NCBI GenBank assembly: GCA_034509735.1
Contig: JACGWO010000005.1
Span: forward strand, 28,364,479-28,428,478
Reading direction: 5' to 3'
DNA from: Sesamum alatum
Taxonomy: Eukaryota; Streptophyta; Magnoliopsida; Lamiales; Pedaliaceae
Length of the DNA stretch: 64,000 nucleotides
The translations under genes were made by a program, and so were the position numbers. Below are positions 21,654 to 32,643 of this stretch, piece after piece (within the stretch, counting starts at the first letter, position 1; every line of letters begins with the position of its first letter). The notes below the pieces were generated by a model that saw only the letters and a program-made list of their open reading frames with translations, did not search any database and was not told where the DNA came from.

Positions 21654-23499
21654 TTAACAGAATCGTCCCAGTTGAATGAGCATCACGCTGATATCGTCTG
21701 TGGATCCTCGGGAAACAGAGAGATCGACGAGCTTTCTACAGGCGGACAGCGGCTGAGGCTTATCAACATTTATGCACAACCGATGGGCTATGTCTACTGC
21801 TTCCTGATTACTTACCTGCAAGGCATCACAAATGCTATGCTCGTTAGGTCGAGAGGAGTAGAGAATTTTAAGTTGGAACGTTTAGTAAAAAAATTGAACT
21901 ATATTATGTTGAATATTGATGGATTTCAAATTCTTTTGAAATGGGGTTATTTATTTTCGACTAAAATATCTCAAGAAGCCTTTGATTTTAGTGTTTGTGA
22001 GAGCTTTTTCAGTAAAGTTGAATTACCTTATCCCATAATCCATCAGAAGCAAGCAGAAGAAACTCATGTTCTTGTTCAAGTCTAAGGACTTTAGTCTCTG
22101 GTTCAGCAATAACCCATTGCTTAAGGTACTGATCTCCAATGCCTCTGGACACAGCCAAAGATCCTAGTACTCTCCAAACACCATTCCGGCACTCCACAAA
22201 ACCACCCTACACATGAATACAACACATCAGAATCTCCTAATCTTTCACAACTGTACAAAAACAAGCAAGCAGAAGAGGCAACAACAATGTAGTAATTCAT
22301 GGATTTGTAGCAGCTCACCAATGTCTCGATCCGGTCCCTCTCGTCCTCCCGAGACGGGCGGTGATCGGAAGTGAGCGCCTCGGCAACCCCACTTCGGCTA
22401 GAGACAGCCCGGCAGTCGCCAGCGTTAGAAACGACTAGGTTGCCTCTCATGATGAGTGCTGTCACGCAGCACGTCCCGCCTCGTAGGTCTCTCTTGAGGA
22501 ACTCAGAGTCTGTGGTCAAGTAACCACTCCTTACAGCCTGTTCTATATCATCATCATCAGCAGCAGCAGCAGCAGCAGTTTCCCTTCTTTTGAGTTCATC
22601 TATGATGTTCTTGTTTAAGTTGTCTGCTGCAAACTCAGCAGCTTTTGAACCTCCATGCCCATCAAAAATACCAAAGTATGCCTACATTATGACATAACTA
22701 TGGTCAATATTATCTCTTCCAGAGCTCTATCACACAACAACAACATTAATGAGCTCTAAGGTCAGCTCTAAGATCCAACTTCCAGACATTTTTCCTTGAA
22801 TTTTCCAGACAATAGTATCCGTTGAGGTTTGTCATAACGACAAATACCCTCGTTGTTGGAAGAATTATAAATATCCCTTGGAAATCAAGGGTCGTCTAAC
22901 AAATACCGCTCATGACAGCCCATTGTAACTAATTAAATTACGCGGCTCAACTCAATTATTCAAACCAAATTCATGTATAACTTCAAAACTTGACAAAGAT
23001 AAAACCATATTTTTTAACAACATTTGTGTTCAGATCGACTCGATTTATTTACAACCCCATCAACAGGAAATCAAACATGAAGAAAATTTGAATAAACACA
23101 CACACACACACAAACAGACAAGAATAAGAGAAAGATTACCTGGTTGGAATCACCATGAAGCCCAACAAGAGCAGAGTACCTATCCTCCATCGCATCCCTC
23201 CTCCCCTTTTTACAACACACCGAATACCCATCTCCCTCCACCTCCAGCAGCTCTTCCGCCGCCTCTTTCGACTCCTTCTCCTCCAAGAAAACCACCGGAA
23301 TGTCCAGCCTCGGCGGCCTCTTCCTCTTCAAGACGGCGGAGGAGTCTCCGCCGCCGGCAAGAGCCTTGATGAGGCCACTTGGCTTGTGGAGGCGAATAAG
23401 GCGGGGAGAAGAGGAGTTGGGAGAGCAGAGGGAAGATGAGGAGGAGGAAGATGGGGAGAAGACCGGCGAGTTCGATATTGCAACTGTGCAAGAAGACAT
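21654..23499 (-). CDS. Protein phosphatase 2C, clade B (AP2C-like)
   Basis: This metal-dependent Ser/Thr phosphatase has minus-strand exons 23140-23499, 22319-22681, 22027-22206 and 21654-21815, giving 354 aa. A Ser-rich N-terminus is followed by [11 protein letters not shown] (residues 58-68), a MAPK docking (KIM) motif typical of the AP2C group, which dephosphorylates stress MAP kinases. Catalytic PP2C motifs are complete: [58 protein letters not shown] and [12 protein letters not shown] with the metal-binding Asp residues. A run of Ala6-Asp4 in exon 2 comes from a trinucleotide repeat. Several N-terminal Ser and a basic patch may direct it to plastid or nucleus, which is uncertain. Intron 1 contains a MITE remnant. 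Confidence 0.94.
22547..22578 (-). repeat. Coding trinucleotide microsatellite in the PP2C gene
   Basis: On the plus strand it reads as ATC repeats followed by CAG repeats; on the coding strand it encodes Ala6 then Asp4. It falls in a loop region of the phosphatase domain after [12 protein letters not shown] and is likely to vary in length between individuals. Confidence 0.8.
22795..22945. mobile_element. Family A MITE fragment inside PP2C intron 1
   Basis: The stretch GTTGAGGTTTGTCATAACGA... followed by AAATACCCTCGTTGTT and GTCTAACAAATACCG matches the left arm of family A elements. The right arm is missing. Confidence 0.6.
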
Positions 23500-23659
23500 C
23501 TTTTCTTGGTTAACGTTAGTTTGTTGGTTTGGTTTGAGTTTGGAGAGGAAATCTTGTTCCTCTCTAACGTTCGAATTTTGGTGGGGTGGGGAGAGGGGGA
23601 GGGGGTGATGATTTATAGTTGGTGTGGAGAAATTGTTGAGAAATGATAAAATTTTTTAG

Positions 23660-24113
23660 TTTAAAATAGAGCCGATTTCTTCGAGATTTGACATAATTAT
23701 TAAATTTGATATGATTATAAATATCTTCTCGTTGTTTAAAAAATTACAAATACGTACTGACTTTAACGTTCGTCTAACAATGAGTCTATGTCCGTTAGTT
23801 TTCGTTATATTTTCTTTCATTTTTTGTATTGAATTGTCCAAAATGCCCTTTTGAATTATAAATTATAATTTTATATATTTTTATGGACTAATATTTTTTA
23901 TAAATTTTTATTTTACTCACCCTTAGATTATTTTTATATATTTAAATGTTTTTTATGAAAAAATAAAACAATCAAGTAGGGTAAAATAATAATTTTCAAT
24001 CACAGTTTAGAGGCTATATAATTATTTTCCATTTGAGAGGGTATTTGCAATTTTTCAAATAACAGATATTTATACTTATGTTAAATCTCATGTGAGGTAG
24101 CTGTAATTTACCC
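23660..24113. mobile_element. Family A MITE (left end degraded)
   Basis: Internal phrases (AAATGCCCTTTTGAATTATAA, TTTCAAATAACAG) and the right end CTGTAATTTACCC match family A. The left end shows a local duplication of the 'AATTTGA(C/T)ATAATTAT' phrase. It lies just upstream of the PP2C gene, within ~170-600 bp of its start. Confidence 0.6.
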
Positions 24114-24307
24114 TATTTTTTATTATTAATTGTATTGCATAATATATACAAAATTTTATGTTAAATAAAATAGATTATGTAATTTTTAAATCGTTGAGGA
24201 ATAATTTGATTTTTTTACCACAAATTCTATTGTGTTTTCTATTATATTAAACATATATACAATCTTTTTAAAAATAAAATAGATTATATAATATAATAAT
24301 GAATAAT

Positions 24308-24546
24308 TACATTTATACTTCCTACTCTGTATTCAGTTTACACAAACTATACTTACACTTTAGATAATTATACATACACCTAAATAGAAACCATCCTACT
24401 TTTTGAAAAATTATATATACAACCCCCTATACGTTACCATCATACATAAATTACGCCAGTTTTTTGGCTGTCAAGGGAGTGGTTTCTTTATAGATAATGG
24501 TGGTTTGTATAAACGGACCGTCCATAAATTAAAAATGTAAATGTCA
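24308..24546. mobile_element. Small inverted-repeat element, family E (tentative)
   Basis: The left side (ACATTTATACTTCC ... TTTACACAAAC) and the right side, reversed (ACATTTACATTTT ... TTTATACAAAC), are weakly inverted. A related stretch lies at about 8690-8835. No target duplication was resolved. Confidence 0.35.
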
Positions 24547-25286
24547 TGATCCCAATAATTGTTTTAAATAAAACAGACAAACATAACATAAATTGTTTTC
24601 TTAAAATTGAGAAATAGTTAGATTTTTTTTATTACAAATCCAGTTTCATTTTCACATTTTGTACTATATTTAACATGTATAAAGTAGTTTTTTTAAATAA
24701 AGCAGATGACATAACACAATTTTTAAAAATAAAATAAATAATATAATTTTATACGCAGCACATATATATATATATATATTAAATCTGTAGTACATACAAT
24801 AGGATTCGTAATGTGGAAAAAATCGTGTATTAATTGAGCAGTTAGTCGTGTTTATTTTATTTCTTGCCTCTTTCTTTTTGTTCAATTTTTTTTTCTAAAC
24901 TGAAAAAAAAATTAAGAGTTCAATTTTTTTTGTTTTTTTTTCTAAACTGGATTTTTGTAGAGAAGAAGATAAAATATATATACATTTCATTTTGTACTCT
25001 TAACGAAGTCTAAACCAAATTATCAAAAAAAAAAAAATCGAAACCTTTTACTTATTTATTTATATAATTTATTGTATGGAAATTGAATTAAAGAATTAAG
25101 TTGATGAAGTCAAATTAAGTTTTTTATTTTTTAAATTGAAAGCGACGAGTAGTTGGTTAATATCTTATAGTAATTTGGAGGTTATAATCTTAAGTTTTCA
25201 AAAAAAAAAAAAAAAAGAGTTAGTAACTTTTATAATATCAAAAAAATAAATTGCGAGTATGCAAAAATTTAAAAAAAAAAAAAAAA
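24547..25286. other. AT-rich intergenic DNA
   Basis: No gene seen. It contains (TA)n at 24762-24779 and several A or T homopolymers. A possible degraded SINE head (TAGTTGGTTAAT near 25151) ends in a poly(A) run at 25200-25216. Confidence 0.5.
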
Positions 25287-25686
25287 AGATAAATTACAAC
25301 TACCTCATCTGAAGTTTGACATAATTACAAATATTCGTTCATTTGAAAAATTACAAATACCCCTATGAAGTTTGTAACCGTATAACAAATAACTTATTTT
25401 TCTCCATAAACTGACCAAAATACTCTTATACAAAATATTTTTATTTTTATTTTTACTATAATGCACTAAGAAATGTTTTTTAAGTCTTTCACACAGATGC
25501 GCACTAATGCAATTTGTGTCGAATGTTTTTTCTATAATTTTAATAAAAAATTAAGGGCAAAATAATCAATCTCAGACATTTGGTTAAAAAATTACAAACC
25601 TCATAAAGATATTTTTAATTTTTTAAATATCGAAAGAATATTTGTGATTATGCCAAATCTAAGGGGAAGTAGTTGTAATTTAAACT
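25287..25686. mobile_element. Family A MITE
   Basis: Left arm GATAAATTACAACTACCTC and right arm GTAGTTGTAATTTAAAC, with the standard internal order of family A (AACAAATAACTTATTTT; AATAATCAATCTCAG). The flanks are A-runs, so the target duplication cannot be read. Confidence 0.7.
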
Positions 25687-25791
25687 AAAAAAATGTAGTC
25701 CGACTAAGACACAACCCAAAAAAAAATAGTTCAAATAATTATTCCTAGAGTTTTTTATTTTGAGATGAAAATATTGAATATATTTATAAAA

Positions 25792-26289
25792 TGGTTAATT
25801 ATACTTAGACCCCCTTTGAAAATGTATATTACACTTTCTTCCAAATAAGTTTTAAAATTACACTTACACCCTCTTTGAAAATTCTCTGTTTACATCTGAT
25901 CCCATCCGTTAGAGTTTGAACGGAAAATGTTCACGTCAACAAAAATAATTAAATAAAATTTTAATTTTTTACATCATTTAACATTCTCATGTATATTTTT
26001 GTACTTATAAGAGAATAAATGTATTGTATATATATGGAGTGACGCCAAGATTATTACATTTTATTCTATATAAGTACAAAATTATTACACGAAAATGTTA
26101 AATAAAAAGTAAAATTAAAAATTTACGTAATTATTTTTATTGATATGAACATTTTCCGTCCATACTTTAACAAATGAAAGTTAGGTCTAAGGAGAGAATT
26201 TTCGGAAATGGTGTAAATATAATTTCAAAACTTTTTTGGACAAAAGTATAATTATATATTTTTAAAGGGGGTCTAAGTATAATTAACCC
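25792..26289. mobile_element. Mutator-type MITE, family F, with perfect 9-bp TSD
   Basis: This 498-bp element has ends TGGTTAATTATACTTAGACC and, reversed, GGGTTAATTATACTTAGACC. Identical 9-mers TTTATAAAA flank it (25783-25791, 26290-26298). The two arms run more than 150 bp inward, so most of the element could fold into one hairpin. Confidence 0.85.
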
Positions 26290-27003
26290 TTTATAAAATC
26301 CCCCTAAAAAAAAGTGACACATTGATAACATCACGTTAAACAAATATTTACAAAAATAAAACTATGATTCTAATAAAAAAAAATCTCATTTACAACGCCC
26401 AGAAATCGACTCAAGTCTATATTCGTTGGGCAAAAGTTCTGCTCTTCAAACAAAAATTGAAACCATCTTCTTTTATATGATACCATTCATTATATTATTT
26501 GATACATTTAAATACAAATATCCATCAAATACATTAATAATTTCAAATCAAAAAGTAAAATTTTTTAAAAAAACAAAAAAAAAAAGAAAAAGAAACACAC
26601 AGAAGGGTAAAAATGAGTACAAGCAAAAACTCAAGTCTCAAACCCACAAACAGTGAACCAAAATTGAAACGAGTTGACTGTAATTCCACCACTTGACAAC
26701 ATTTATTTCCAGGCACAATTTGCTGCAATTCATCAGGCCGGTGCAAGAATTCACCTGAAGAGATACTTGTGCTTGCAGAAAAGCAACACTTTACAAAATT
26801 AACTTGATAAAAAGAAAAAAGTCAGAAATTTACACAATAATAATAACAATCAGTCTCCCGTGAAAGAGAATTTTCAAGCCAGATGATGGAAAACTCAGGG
26901 CCGCCTCCCGAATCGTTGCCGAGATGATTTTCTAGATACATTGCTCTGTTTGGATGGCAAGGGCGGGCTTGAAAAGAGATGAAATAGAGATGATTGGTCT
27001 GCC

Positions 27004-30000
27004 CTATGATTTCCGGCGGCTCTTTTCTTCAATGCCGGATTGTGTGAACCTCAGTCTTAGGACTTGAAGAACGTCCTCGACTTTAACTCCTTTCCGGGCA
27101 AGCAAAACCATGGCGTGGTAGAGCACATCTGCCATTTCTGAGGCTGTTCTAGATGGGTCCTCATTTTCCTCCAGCGTTCGGCATAACTCATCTGCCTCCT
27201 CCCTGCCAGAGAGGCATATACTAAATGTTTAGCCAACCTTTTACCTATTTCCATATCATTCTTTGAAAATGGACATATAACTTTTTTAGAATAACGACAC
27301 CAAAACAAAGAAATGAAACTAGCCTATCACAAAATTTGAGAGAGTTGTTATTTAATTTTCAGGAGCATTTTTCATCGATACACACATGAAAAACACGTTA
27401 ATAAAGCAAACATACCTTATCTTTGAGCACAGTAACTTTTCGTCAAGAAACAAGCGCTTAGTCCAGGATGGTTTGCCTTCTGAGCTTCCTGATAATTCTT
27501 CTTTTCTTTTGGATATTGTTGATTCTAATGAGTATAAAGTCGTTAACACAAGTTTATTGTTATCAACCTACAAAAAGAAAGAAAAAATCAGAAATTAGAA
27601 AATGTATAATTCCACATACTGGCACTTCTCCAAAAGGATATAGCTCTTCCACTCTGAATGGTAAGAATCAGTTGTAAACCAACCAAAGCGGACTAAAAAT
27701 GCATTACCTGTGGATCTTTAAGGCAATCGTCAACTGAAGTGTAATAGCAAGTCTCAGCTCCTGTGTGACAAGTTGGCCCATCAGGCTTCCCAAGATAAAT
27801 TATCTGTTAGACAAATCAGATTATTAGTTTATTTGATAATAACAGACAATATTATAATGGTACTAGGTTGGGGTAAAATGGCATGAAACTCACAGAATCA
27901 CGATCACAGTCAAGAAAGATATCGTGAACATTGATGAAATTCATTGAGGTCTCTCCCTTTGTCCACAAAGTCGATCTTGACCTGCTGTAGAATGTTGCCT
28001 TTCGTGAGGAAATGGTTTTTAAAAGGGCCTCCCTGTTGGCAAACCCTTGCATTAAGACAGCTCCCGTGTCAACATTTTGAGCTATTGCCACTGCCAGACC
28101 TTTGTCATCCCATTTGACACTATCCAACAACGGATCAACCTATATTAATTTAGTTTGACAAAAAATGTAAAGATCAAAAACAAATAAGAAATAGGTATTG
28201 TTTAATGATCATTTTAAAACCACAACATCACTCCACATCTCTGTAGGGGAGTGTTTATAATATAACCATTCATACAGATGGAGAGAATGTCCACATGATA
28301 TCAGTCTATAAAACAGATAGACAAAAACAATTAACATTTCATATCTCAAATAAACGGTACCAATAACTCTTAAGCCTTCCATAACCAAGTATGTGAAAGT
28401 TCCCAATCAAAAAAAGAATGTCTTTTTTAAATGTAGTGTCCAGATGTAGCTCATATAATCATTAGATTTGATCATCAAGCAACGATGAACACTTTTTCTA
28501 TACCAGACAATCAACGGTCCACGCAACAAAGACACAGTAGACACCTGCCTATGTCTGGTAAAATATACAGAGTAGGACTATTCCAAAGTTACAAGTAGTG
28601 ACTGAAGCAAGTCATGCAAGGCAACAAGTTTGCCAAAAAAATAAAAACTCAAAGCTGAGCCAAGAGTAAGCTCAAGCACACAAGTTACAAGCTAATATCT
28701 CAAGTGATCTACACTGTCATATCTCAAACAAATGGTAAATAATAGCAATACACATTCTTTTCCACTAAAAAATGTTTGTTTGTCAAAAAAGAAAGTGTAA
28801 ACTTCATAAAATGTGGCGTTCAGATGTAGCTCAAGTAATCATGAAGTTTGATTATCAAGCAACGATGAACGCTTTTTTTCTATACCAGGCATTCAACGGT
28901 CTCCGCAACCAGGACAGCGGTAGACACCTGCCTATGTCTGGTGAAATTCACAATATTCAAAAGTTACAAAACATATAAACCCACGCTCAATCTTTTTCAA
29001 GCTACATTTAGGGACAGGTCCACTCAAATATTACTCGAAGCAAGCTCAAGCTAACAAGATGAAACAGATGGCCTTGGTGATAATCATTCTCCATCAATTT
29101 GTCCAATTATACAGAAATATTTTCACAAATATAACATGATGAAATCCGTGAAAAATATTTCAGTTTTTAAAGCCAGAAAAATGTAGCAACACTGTCAGAT
29201 AAAGTTAGGTTAGGTGGTAAGGGTTGAATAAATCAAATCCAAAAAAATAATACAATCGAGTCAACCTCAAGCCTCAATATGTTGTACTTGGTTGAGGTTG
29301 AGCGTGAGCGTGAGCTTGAGCCAAGACTGACCCCAGCACATAGACTCAAGCTTAACCGATTGTTCTTCAACAACCTGTAGAAAGAAAAGTCAAGCAAAAA
29401 ACATTCCTCACATGGAATCATTCTTTAAGTAACTAGACATTCTAATGCAATGAATATGGGGTCCAGATGGAGCTCAAGTAATTATGAATATAATTTATTG
29501 AGAAACGATGGACACCTCCAAGGGAAAGCACAATGACAGATGAGAAACCCATCTGCCATCCGCCTTCTCTATCTTCTGTTTCCCAGATATGTAACAGCAT
29601 TCACCATAACAAACTGGTGAACACCTGACTAACATCTGGTGTTTGAACCTAATATGTGAGTGTGAAGGAATGACAGAAACAGAGAAAAAAAAACCCACAT
29701 GGAAGAACTGGGAACACCAGGCTTAATAAAAAGCTCCCAGACAAACGTTTTGTCCATCACCAAGCAAATACAAAGGCACCCGCAGATAAAAATGTATAAG
29801 AATCTCTGTTACAATCAATGATAATAAATACAATAAATTGAAAAATTTGCTCAATACTGATACACATAAGTGAACAATGTTAAACTTAATTATGAAGACT
29901 TCACACCATATGAACATGAAACTGAGAAGATAGAATATGTGATTTAAAATGAGCAGATAAACAATATGTTGAACCATCCTAAGATCATAACCGGAGACAA

Positions 30001-30211
30001 CACCTTCAGAATGCAGGTCAAACAATCCTAGTAAAAGAAGCAAACATCACAACTGATATACCTTAGCTTCTAAACGCAAAGCTGGATCAGAAGTTCCAAG
30101 GGAGGCATGTATAGGAGAAACTCGGGAACAGAGCCGGGTAGAAGAGCAAAGGGGGCGGCATTTTGAAGAAACTTTTGGGAGCTGAAAGGAGTTGGTATAT
30201 GGAACTGCCAT
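27004..30211 (-). CDS. HISN2: Histidine biosynthesis bifunctional protein HisIE, plastid
   Basis: The enzyme catalyses steps 2 and 3 of histidine synthesis: phosphoribosyl-ATP pyrophosphohydrolase (HisE) and phosphoribosyl-AMP cyclohydrolase (HisI). Minus-strand exons are 30062-30211, 27894-28139, 27708-27803, 27416-27567 and 27004-27202, giving 280 aa, the normal plant size. Residues 1-50 are a Ser/Cys-rich plastid transit peptide. HisI follows with KWDDKGLAVAIAQN, FYSRSRSTLWTKGETS, DCDRDS and CHTGAETCYY (metal-binding Cys and Asp present). HisE has LYSLESTISKRKEE, EEADELC, and DVLYHAMVLLARKGVKVEDV. A further intron in the 5' UTR runs 30227-30690. Intron 1 is 1.9 kb and holds repeated blocks. 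The transcript starts near 30780. Confidence 0.95.
28338..29650. repeat. Three diverged repeats inside HISN2 intron 1
   Basis: The phrase CAGATGTAGCTCA(A/T) starts at 28441 and 28821, with the flanking sequence (CATATCTCAAA at 28340 and 28718; ACACCTGCCTATGTCTGGT at 28541 and 28925) keeping a period of about 380 bp. A third, more diverged copy starts at 29464 (CAGATGGAGCTCAAGTAAT) and ends with ACATCTGGT near 29640. The first two copies are a local tandem duplication. Confidence 0.75.
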
Positions 30212-30799
30212 CGATTTTGAGCTGCCCTGAAATGAAGAACAATCAAATTAATGTGAACAACAAAAGATAAACGAATATGAATTGATGTAGACACCAAACA
30301 TTGAATCTCGCTGCAGTATTAGGATCACAGTGATAAAAATGCTAGGCTCGCAGAACTGAGATCGTAAAAGAACACCAATCGACGAAAACCCAAAAAACAA
30401 AAATAAACAGCAAAGCATTCAGCCTGACATTCTCAGATCTGTGCCCGTAATTCTTCACTTCGTACACATCAGATTCCTTATCATCTACGCATATACAACA
30501 ATCAAATAAACCGAAAAAGAACCCAGCAATTGATATACAACAATCAAAACACATAAGGCCATTTCTTCAAACATACGAAACAAAGCCCACCATCCTCAAA
30601 GCTACCGAAAACTCCGAACCAGAGCATACCATACCAAAATGGGAATCCATGAAATGCAAGAAACGGCAATTTTCTGCAGAAAAACGTTACCTTTCAGCCG
30701 AGAAATAATAGGGTTTTGGCGACGCTCTTTCTCTAATCGTTGCTTTGCAGCAAACCTGTAGAGAATCAGACTGGAGCGGTTCTAGGGTTTGAGGCTATA

Positions 30800-31989
30800 T
30801 ACAATCCAGTCACTCTGAGTTGCTTCCTGCAAGTGTGATTTGCTGCATATATATACACCAAAATTAGGGTTGAGAATGGGGATACTTGACCTAAGCGATA
30901 GCCAAAGGGTATTTGAGTAATTTTACCACCTCCAAATTTAAAGTCTTAAAAATATAAAATTTATAATTATTTATTATATTATGTTGCGGAATAAAATGTT
31001 TTATATCATTTAATATATTTTTTGAGTTCATCATAAATACAAAATTGTAAAATAATATGATTAAAACATAAAATTTTAGATAATGAAAGGAAAAAACCAG
31101 AGAGGAATGCAAAATGCTTGATAAAGAAGAGGATTAAAAATAATTAACCTGATAGATATATATAAATTTTTAGTAAGGTATATTAATATATTATTTTATG
31201 ATATTACTAGTCGATGAGCACGAGAGAATTTTCTTTTTTTGAAAATATTAAAAATTAATTTATAAAAAATAAAAAAATGTGAACATCTAAAACTTAAAAT
31301 TGAAGTAATTAATAAGTATAAAGATACAAAAGTATCTTAAATATAAATACATGTGACTTATTTTACCAACTAATTATCTAAAAAAATGAGTGAATCGTTG
31401 GGATAAAGACAAGTAAAGATACACTTCTCAATATTTAAATTTAAACAAAAAATAAAAAAATAGTTTCATTCAACGGCAAGATAAAATTAAAAGCTATTAT
31501 AAAGAAAACAGGATTATGTGTATTAAAAATAAATGAATAAAATGAAACTATAACTAATTCGATCTTTAAAATAAAATTAGTAATTAAGAAATAATTTAAA
31601 ATTAAAATGATAAATGATTATAAAAATAAAAATAAATATTATTAGATATCAAAATGAATTTAAAAAATATCACTAACTAATTTATCTAAACATATTTGTG
31701 AATATTTTGGATAGGACAAATAATTACATACTTATCTATATTTAAATAACAAATATTTTTCTTATATGGGAAAAATAAAGTTCAAATGAAATATCCAAAT
31801 TTGCGTATACACGACACTTATTTGGATAATCTCTACATTTTTGTTTTATTTTATACAGGTTATAAATAAGAATATTAATTATTAAATTAATCTAGCTATA
31901 TTTACTTATGTAGTAGTGATAGGTCCCGTGGTTCCTATACTTCGGATTTTTCGGTCCTTTTCTTTTAATGCTTAGGCCTGAAGTGATAG
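30800..31989. other. AT-rich intergenic DNA before the MULE
   Basis: No coding frame was recognised. Composition is above 75% A+T with many short A and T runs. Nearest features are the 5' end of HISN2 on the left and the MULE target duplication on the right. Confidence 0.55.
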
Positions 31990-31998
31990 TTAGTTCAG
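31990..31998. repeat. Left 9-bp target duplication of the MULE
   Basis: TTAGTTCAG, identical to 35450-35458. In the unoccupied site the sequence would read ...GATAGTTAGTTCAGTGGATAAG, which resembles the A-box head of a tRNA-derived SINE. Confidence 0.9.
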
Positions 31999-32077
31999 GA
32001 GAAAATTATTTAAATATTGTAAAATAAATAATAATTTATAAAAATACCGTCATTTTAAAATTTTTATAAAATTATGC

Positions 32078-32280
32078 AAAACCGCTGAGAAATTCAGCGG
32101 TTTTAAATTAAAAAAAAATAAAATTAAAAAGCTGTGTCAGAACCGCTGACACTGTCAGCGGTTCTGACACAACTGAGAACGCTGAGAAAGTCAGCGATTC
32201 TCAGCAAAGATAAAGGGGCAGACAATGTCTGCCCCTTTATCGTGGATGGGACGCATGCTGGGACGCATGCATGCGTCCCA
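32078..32280. repeat. Palindrome array within the left MULE TIR
   Basis: Five consecutive palindromes occupy most of the inner repeat. 32078-32104 has arms AAAACCGCTGA/TCAGCGGTTTT. 32134-32170 has 18-bp perfect arms around one base. 32175-32203 is imperfect. 32210-32240 has 15-bp perfect arms (ATAAAGGGGCAGACA) around one base. 32259-32280 is a perfect 22-bp palindrome centred on GCATGCATGC. The right TIR (35169-35365) carries the same set. CCGCTGA/TCAGCGG is the shared core of the first three. Confidence 0.88.
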
Positions 32281-32643
32281 TGCATGCCATCAAAAAGATG
32301 ATGGGATGCATGAGCCATGCATGCGTCCCATCATCTTTAATTATTTCTGCAAAACTGTTATGTGTAAGTGCGGTTTTTCTTCTATAAATACTGCTTGTTC
32401 CGGTTCATATGAGTTCGAAATGAGTTCGAAAGAATTGTATACGTTAGAAAATATTGCAGCAGCCTCACCGAAAAAATTATAGAGAAAGGGCACATTTTTA
32501 GACTACACCAGTTGGAAATTTCTGCAACAAAAATTGTAAGTTTTATATTCTAAAATTTTGTTTTATTATATATTTGTTTGTTTTCGTTATAATATTATTA
32601 ATAATATTATTTTTTTATGCATATGTTATTTTGATGTGAAGAT

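Noticed and set aside
24670..24885. 71-aa minus-strand frame
   Set aside because: Translation of AT-rich DNA with a TA microsatellite; no homology seen.
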